A DNA stretch of 64,000 nt from positions 248,001 through 312,000 of the forward strand of contig DYIL01000001.1 in NCBI GenBank assembly GCA_020723665.1. Direction: 5' to 3'. Shown piece after piece: positions 57,504 to 64,000 of this stretch. The stretch's first letter is position 1. The number at the start of each line of letters is the position of its first letter. Made by a program: the position numbers and the translations under genes. Below the pieces are notes generated by a model. That model saw only the letters and a list, made by a program, of their open reading frames with translations. It was not told where the DNA came from and made no database searches. Origin of the DNA: Methyloversatilis universalis. GTDB lineage: Bacteria > Pseudomonadota > Gammaproteobacteria > Methylococcales > Methylococcaceae.

Positions 57504-60500
57504 CTACATGCTTAGCGCCTGTTTCAAGGCTTCTTCTACGTCACCCGCGTCGATCGTTGCTGCTGCTTCGACTTCCTCGCCCTCGGCGAGCTTCGCCCGG
57601 CGTTTGCGATCGAGATGGTAGGCCAACCCCGTTCCGGCGGGAATCAAACGACCGACGATAACGTTTTCCTTCAACCCGAGCAGCTTGTCGCTCAAGCCGC
57701 GAATGGCGGCCTCCGTCAGAACACGGGTCGTCTCCTGGAAAGACGCGGCGGAGATAAACGACTCGGTGGACAACGAGGCTTTTGTAATACCCAAGAGAAC
57801 CGGCTCATAGCACGCCGGAATCTTGCCTTCGGCCTCGACCCTGTCGTTCTCTTCCAGAACCCGCGCCCGGTCGACCTGCTCACCTTTTAGGAATACCGTG
57901 TCACCGGGATCGGTTATTTCGACCTTGCGCAACATCTGGCGAATGATGACCTCGATGTGCTTATCGTTGATCTTCACGCCCTGCAAGCGGTAAACGTCCT
58001 GAATTTCCTTCACCAGATAAGACGCCAGTTCGGCGACCCCGCGTAGCCGCAGGATGTCGTGCGGTGTCAGATCGCCTTCGGCGATCGTTTCACCCTGCTC
58101 CACGTGCTCGCCCTCGAATACCGTGATGTGGCGCCATTTCGGGATGAGCACTTCATGCTGATGGCCGTGAGCATCGGTGATGATGATACGGCGCTTGCCT
58201 TTGGTCTCCTTGCCGAAGCTGACGGTGCCGGTCGCCTCCGCCAAGATCGCGGGATCCTTCGTTTTGCGCGCTTCGAACAGGTCGGCAACCCGGGGCAGAC
58301 CGCCGGTAATGTCGCGGGTCTTGCTCGACTCCTGGGGGATCCTCGCCAAGACATCGCCAACCTGCACCAAATCGCCATCGTGAATGCCGATGATGGCGCC
58401 GGCCGGCAGGAAGTATTGAGCCGCGATTTCCGTCGAGGGAATTCGAATGTCGTTCCCCTGCTCGTCGACCAGCTTGACCATGGGCCGCAAATCCTTGCCG
58501 GCACTGCCTCTCTGCTTGGGATCGATGACCACCATGGAGCTCAGCCCCGTCACTTCGTCCGATTGCTCGCGAACGGTGACGCCTTCGATGAAGTCGACCA
58601 GCTTGGCGTAACCCTTGACCTCGGTCACGACCGGGTGGGTATGGGGATCCCAATTCACCACGACCTGGCCTGCCTTGACCGGGCTGCCCTCCCGTACCGA
58701 CAGGACGGCACCGTACGGGATCTTGTAGCGTTCGCGCTCACGGCCGTGCTCATCGATCACGCTGACTTCACCGGAACGCGAGACGGCGACCAAATTGCCG
58801 TCTTTGTTGACGACTGTCTTCAAATTGGTCAGCTTGATCGTTCCCGAGGACTTGACCTCCACGTTGCTGATGGCCGCCGAGCGCGATGCCGCACCACCGA
58901 TATGGAAGGTGCGCATGGTCAGCTGGGTGCCGGGCTCGCCGATCGATTGGGCTGCGATCACCCCGATGGCCTCGCCGATATTGACTTTATGGCCCCGCCC
59001 CAGATCTCGTCCGTAGCAGGTTGCGCAAACGCCGTAACGGGTCCGGCAGCAGATGACCGAACGTACGCGGACGTTATCGACGCTGTGGGCCTCCAGCATG
59101 CTCACCGCGTGTTCGTCCAGAATCGAACCGGCGGTCAGGAGCAATTCCTGAGTGGACGGATCTCTGACATCCTCCGCCAATGCGCGCCCGAGCACCCGCT
59201 CGGCCAGCGGCTCGACCACATCGCCGCCTTCGATCAGGGGCGCCATGAGCAGACCGTCATTGGTACCGCAATCATCCTCGGTGATGACCAGGTCCTGAGC
59301 CACGTCCACGAGCCGGCGGGTGAGATAACCCGAGTTCGCGGTCTTGAGCGCGGTATCGGCCAGACCCTTGCGGGCGCCGTGGGTCGAGATGAAGTACTGA
59401 AGAACGTCCAATCCTTCCCGGAAATTGGCGGTAATCGGGGTTTCGATGATCGACCCGTCCGGCTTCGCCATAAGGCCACGCATACCGGACAACTGGCGAA
59501 TCTGGGCAGCGGAACCGCGTGCGCCGGAATCGGCCATCATGAAGATCGAGTTGAAAGACTTCTGCTCGGCGATTTGCCCGTCGGGCAATACGACTTTTTC
59601 CGTACCCAATCCTTCCATCATGACCTTGGCGACCTGGTCGTTCGCGTGAGACCAGATATCGACCACTTTGTTGTAGCGTTCGCCATCGGTCACCAGACCT
59701 GAAGCGTACTGATTCTGGATCTCCTTCACCTCCCGTTCCGCGGCTGCGATGATTTCTTCCTTCCGAGTCGGGATGGCCATATCGTCGACCCCGAAGGATA
59801 TGCCGGCGCGCGTCGCGTGGGAAAAGCCCAGATACATCAGCTGGTCGGCAAATACGACCGTGGCTTTGATCCCCAGGGTGCGATAGCAGTAATTAATCAG
59901 CCTGGAGATCGCCTTCTTGGTCATATCCTGGTTGACCATGTCGAACGGAATTCCTTCCGGCACGATGGTCCAAATCAGAGCGCGTCCCACAATGGTTTCG
60001 ACGCGTTTACGGACAGTCGTTTTCTCGCCGTTTTCCCCCACGACGGTTTCATCGATACGAACGTGCACGCGAGCGTGGAGGTCAACGGTCTTGGTTTGGA
60101 ATGCCCGCTGCACTTCGGCCACGTCCGCGAAGAACATGCCGGTGCCCTTGGCATTGAGCCTCTCGCGACTCATGTAATAAAGCCCCAGTACCACGTCCTG
60201 GGTCGGATTGATGATCGGCTCGCCGTTGGCAGGCGATAGAATGTTGTTCGTCGCCATCATCAAGGTACGCGCTTCCAGCTGCGCTTCCAGGGAAAGCGGA
60301 ACGTGCACCGCCATTTGGTCGCCGTCGAAGTCGGCGTTGAAGGCCGTACAGACCAGGGGATGCAACTGGATCGCCTTGCCCTCGATCAGAATCGGCTCGA
60401 AAGCCTGAATGCCGAGCCTGTGCAGGGTAGGCGCACGGTTCAGCAAAACCGGGTGCTCGCGGATCACCTCGTCGAGAATATCCCAGACCTCCGGGCTTTC

Positions 60501-61709
60501 CTTTTCCACCATCTTCTTGGCGGCCTTGATCGTGGTCGCCAGCCCGCGGAACTGAAGTTTGCTGAAAATGAACGGCTTGAACAACTCAAGCGCCATCTTC
60601 TTAGGCAAGCCGCACTGGTGCAGCTTCAGGGTAGGACCAACCACGATCACCGAACGACCGGAGTAGTCCACACGTTTCCCCAGCAGGTTCTGACGGAAAC
60701 GCCCCTGCTTGCCCTTGATCATGTCGGCCAGCGATTTCAGCGGCCGTTTGTTCGAGCCGGTTATGGCGCGCCCGCGGCGGCCGTTGTCGAGCAAGGCGTC
60801 GACCGCCTCCTGGAGCATGCGTTTTTCATTGCGCACGATGATATCCGGCGCATTGAGATCCAGCAGCCGCTTCAAGCGATTGTTGCGATTGATCACGCGG
60901 CGGTACAGGTCGTTCAAATCCGAAGTGGCGAAACGGCCGCCATCGAGCGGAACCAGAGGCCGCAACTCCGGCGGCAATACCGGCAGCACCGTCAGAATCA
61001 TCCACTCGGGCCGATTGTTGGACGAGATCAAGGACTCGATCGCTTTGAGGCGCTTGGTGTGCTTCTTGATCTTCGTTTCCGAGTTGGTCGAGTCGATCTC
61101 TTCCCGTAGCTTGGCCACTTCCGCGTTGAGGTCCATGGTCTTCAGCATTTCGTAGATCGCCTCGGCCCCCATCTTCGCGACAAACTCATCGCCGTGCTGC
61201 TGCACCGCCTGCTGGTACTCCTCTTCGGTCAACAATAGGCCGCGCGCGAGCGGGGTCATGCCAGGCTCAATGACCACGTAGGATTCGAAGTAGAGCACGC
61301 GCTCGATCTCGCGCAGGGTCATATCGAGCAGCAACGCGATACGGGAAGGCAACGATTTGAGGAACCAGATATGCGCGACCGGACTGGCAAGTTCGATATG
61401 GCCCATGCGCTCACGCCGGACCTTGGACAGCGTGACCTCGACGCCGCACTTTTCGCAAATGACGCCACGGTGCTTCAGGCGCTTATACTTGCCGCAAAGG
61501 CACTCGTAGTCGCTGACCGGACCGAAAATCTTCGCGCAAAACAAGCCGTCGCGCTCCGGCTTGAAAGTACGATAGTTGATCGTTTCGGGCTTTTTCACTT
61601 CTCCGTAAGACCAGGACCGAATCATATCGGGCGAAGCAAGACTGATGCGGATACTGTCGAACTCTTCCGCCTGGTTTTGACGCTTTAAGAAGTTAATGAG
61701 ATCTTTCAC
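57504..61709 (-). CDS. rpoC: RNA polymerase beta' subunit RpoC
   Basis: The 1401-residue product matches the usual RpoC length. Features in order: N-terminal zinc site [20 protein letters not shown], bridge and switch region with [20 protein letters not shown], the catalytic loop [18 protein letters not shown] with three aspartates binding Mg2+, the trigger loop region ([20 protein letters not shown]), the second zinc site [17 protein letters not shown], and the C-terminal [16 protein letters not shown]-like [20 protein letters not shown]. It follows rpoB after 68 bases, on the minus strand. Several long open frames on the opposite strand are composition artefacts. Confidence 0.98.
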   Translation of the reverse strand: MKDLINFLKRQNQAEEFDSIRISLASPDMIRSWSYGEVKKPETINYRTFKPERDGLFCAKIFGPVSDYECLCGKYKRLKHRGVICEKCGVEVTLSKVRRERMGHIELASPVAHIWFLKSLPSRIALLLDMTLREIERVLYFESYVVIEPGMTPLARGLLLTEEEYQQAVQQHGDEFVAKMGAEAIYEMLKTMDLNAEVAKLREEIDSTNSETKIKKHTKRLKAIESLISSNNRPEWMILTVLPVLPPELRPLVPLDGGRFATSDLNDLYRRVINRNNRLKRLLDLNAPDIIVRNEKRMLQEAVDALLDNGRRGRAITGSNKRPLKSLADMIKGKQGRFRQNLLGKRVDYSGRSVIVVGPTLKLHQCGLPKKMALELFKPFIFSKLQFRGLATTIKAAKKMVEKESPEVWDILDEVIREHPVLLNRAPTLHRLGIQAFEPILIEGKAIQLHPLVCTAFNADFDGDQMAVHVPLSLEAQLEARTLMMATNNILSPANGEPIINPTQDVVLGLYYMSRERLNAKGTGMFFADVAEVQRAFQTKTVDLHARVHVRIDETVVGENGEKTTVRKRVETIVGRALIWTIVPEGIPFDMVNQDMTKKAISRLINYCYRTLGIKATVVFADQLMYLGFSHATRAGISFGVDDMAIPTRKEEIIAAAEREVKEIQNQYASGLVTDGERYNKVVDIWSHANDQVAKVMMEGLGTEKVVLPDGQIAEQKSFNSIFMMADSGARGSAAQIRQLSGMRGLMAKPDGSIIETPITANFREGLDVLQYFISTHGARKGLADTALKTANSGYLTRRLVDVAQDLVITEDDCGTNDGLLMAPLIEGGDVVEPLAERVLGRALAEDVRDPSTQELLLTAGSILDEHAVSMLEAHSVDNVRVRSVICCRTRYGVCATCYGRDLGRGHKVNIGEAIGVIAAQSIGEPGTQLTMRTFHIGGAASRSAAISNVEVKSSGTIKLTNLKTVVNKDGNLVAVSRSGEVSVIDEHGRERERYKIPYGAVLSVREGSPVKAGQVVVNWDPHTHPVVTEVKGYAKLVDFIEGVTVREQSDEVTGLSSMVVIDPKQRGSAGKDLRPMVKLVDEQGNDIRIPSTEIAAQYFLPAGAIIGIHDGDLVQVGDVLARIPQESSKTRDITGGLPRVADLFEARKTKDPAILAEATGTVSFGKETKGKRRIIITDAHGHQHEVLIPKWRHITVFEGEHVEQGETIAEGDLTPHDILRLRGVAELASYLVKEIQDVYRLQGVKINDKHIEVIIRQMLRKVEITDPGDTVFLKGEQVDRARVLEENDRVEAEGKIPACYEPVLLGITKASLSTESFISAASFQETTRVLTEAAIRGLSDKLLGLKENVIVGRLIPAGTGLAYHLDRKRRAKLAEGEEVEAAATIDAGDVEEALKQALSM

Positions 61710-61777
61710 AGAGGTTCTCCTAAATTCGGTTCTGCCGATCCGGACCGTCCGAAGATCCGGACCCGGCGTCTAGCGTA

Positions 61778-64000
<2,223 letters not shown>

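Noticed and set aside
58059-59702. Long open frame (547 codons) on the strand opposite rpoC
   Set aside because: It lies wholly inside rpoC, has no family-like composition, and such antisense frames are expected in GC-rich genes. The same holds for the 621-codon frame opposite clpB (14943-16808) and the many shorter ones.

Overview
The window is a chromosomal segment of a GC-rich gammaproteobacterium. The core genes (smc-zipA-ligA, rph, rdgB, rluD, pgeF, bamD, clpB, rpoB-rpoC, pstSCAB-phoU) have gammaproteobacterial gene content: ZipA and the retropepsin/transglutaminase/ATP-grasp triad are essentially restricted to that class. A Methylococcales-type host (Methylocaldum/Methylococcus relatives) is my guess from style and repeat content only; no methane-oxidation gene is present to prove it.

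Layout. 1-5943: smc (5' end outside the window), zipA and ligA on the plus strand. 5944-10850: a worn accessory stretch with three copies of a ~230-256 bp inverted-repeat element, a second repeat family, a frameshifted small membrane protein gene and a metallo-beta-lactamase-fold remnant. Between them lie minus-strand genes for a RatA/COQ10-type protein, a short LOV blue-light receptor, an SRPBCC protein and an NDH-2-like flavoprotein. 10850-14410: a lone receiver-domain protein, then a possible exported metal/redox trio (His-rich outer-membrane protein, CSCC-bearing sialidase-like lipoprotein, TlpA-like thioredoxin). 14886-20685: clpB, a VpsR-like AAA+ regulator without its GAFTGA loop, an MgtC-like membrane protein and a small hypothetical protein.

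20812-35852 is the most unusual part: a plus-strand cluster for a type IV pilus / type II secretion-like machine of non-standard composition. It has three prepilins with FTLLEL signatures, a small exported protein, a PilM-PilN/GspL-like fusion, a PilO/GspM-like protein, both a PilT-like and a PilB/GspE-like ATPase, a PilC/GspF platform protein, a PilP/GspC-like protein, a secretin and an outer-membrane barrel. The GspL-like protein seems to carry a tandem MshEN-like (cyclic-di-GMP-type) segment, and the secretin has a C-terminal extension resembling a conjugation TraK-like domain. No prepilin peptidase is encoded here, so processing would use an enzyme encoded elsewhere.

35882-64000 is mostly housekeeping: a penicillin-acylase-family hydrolase, RNase PH, beta-carbonic anhydrase, RdgB, a ZIP metal transporter whose 3' end was rewritten by a small repeat element, PgeF, RluD, BamD, a PfkB sugar kinase, an RRM RNA-binding protein, a large unknown lipoprotein, the Pst phosphate operon with a terminator after pstS, the amidoligase-type triad, cytochrome c4, and rpoC with the 3' part of rpoB. 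I found no tRNA, rRNA, CRISPR array, transposase or prophage gene.
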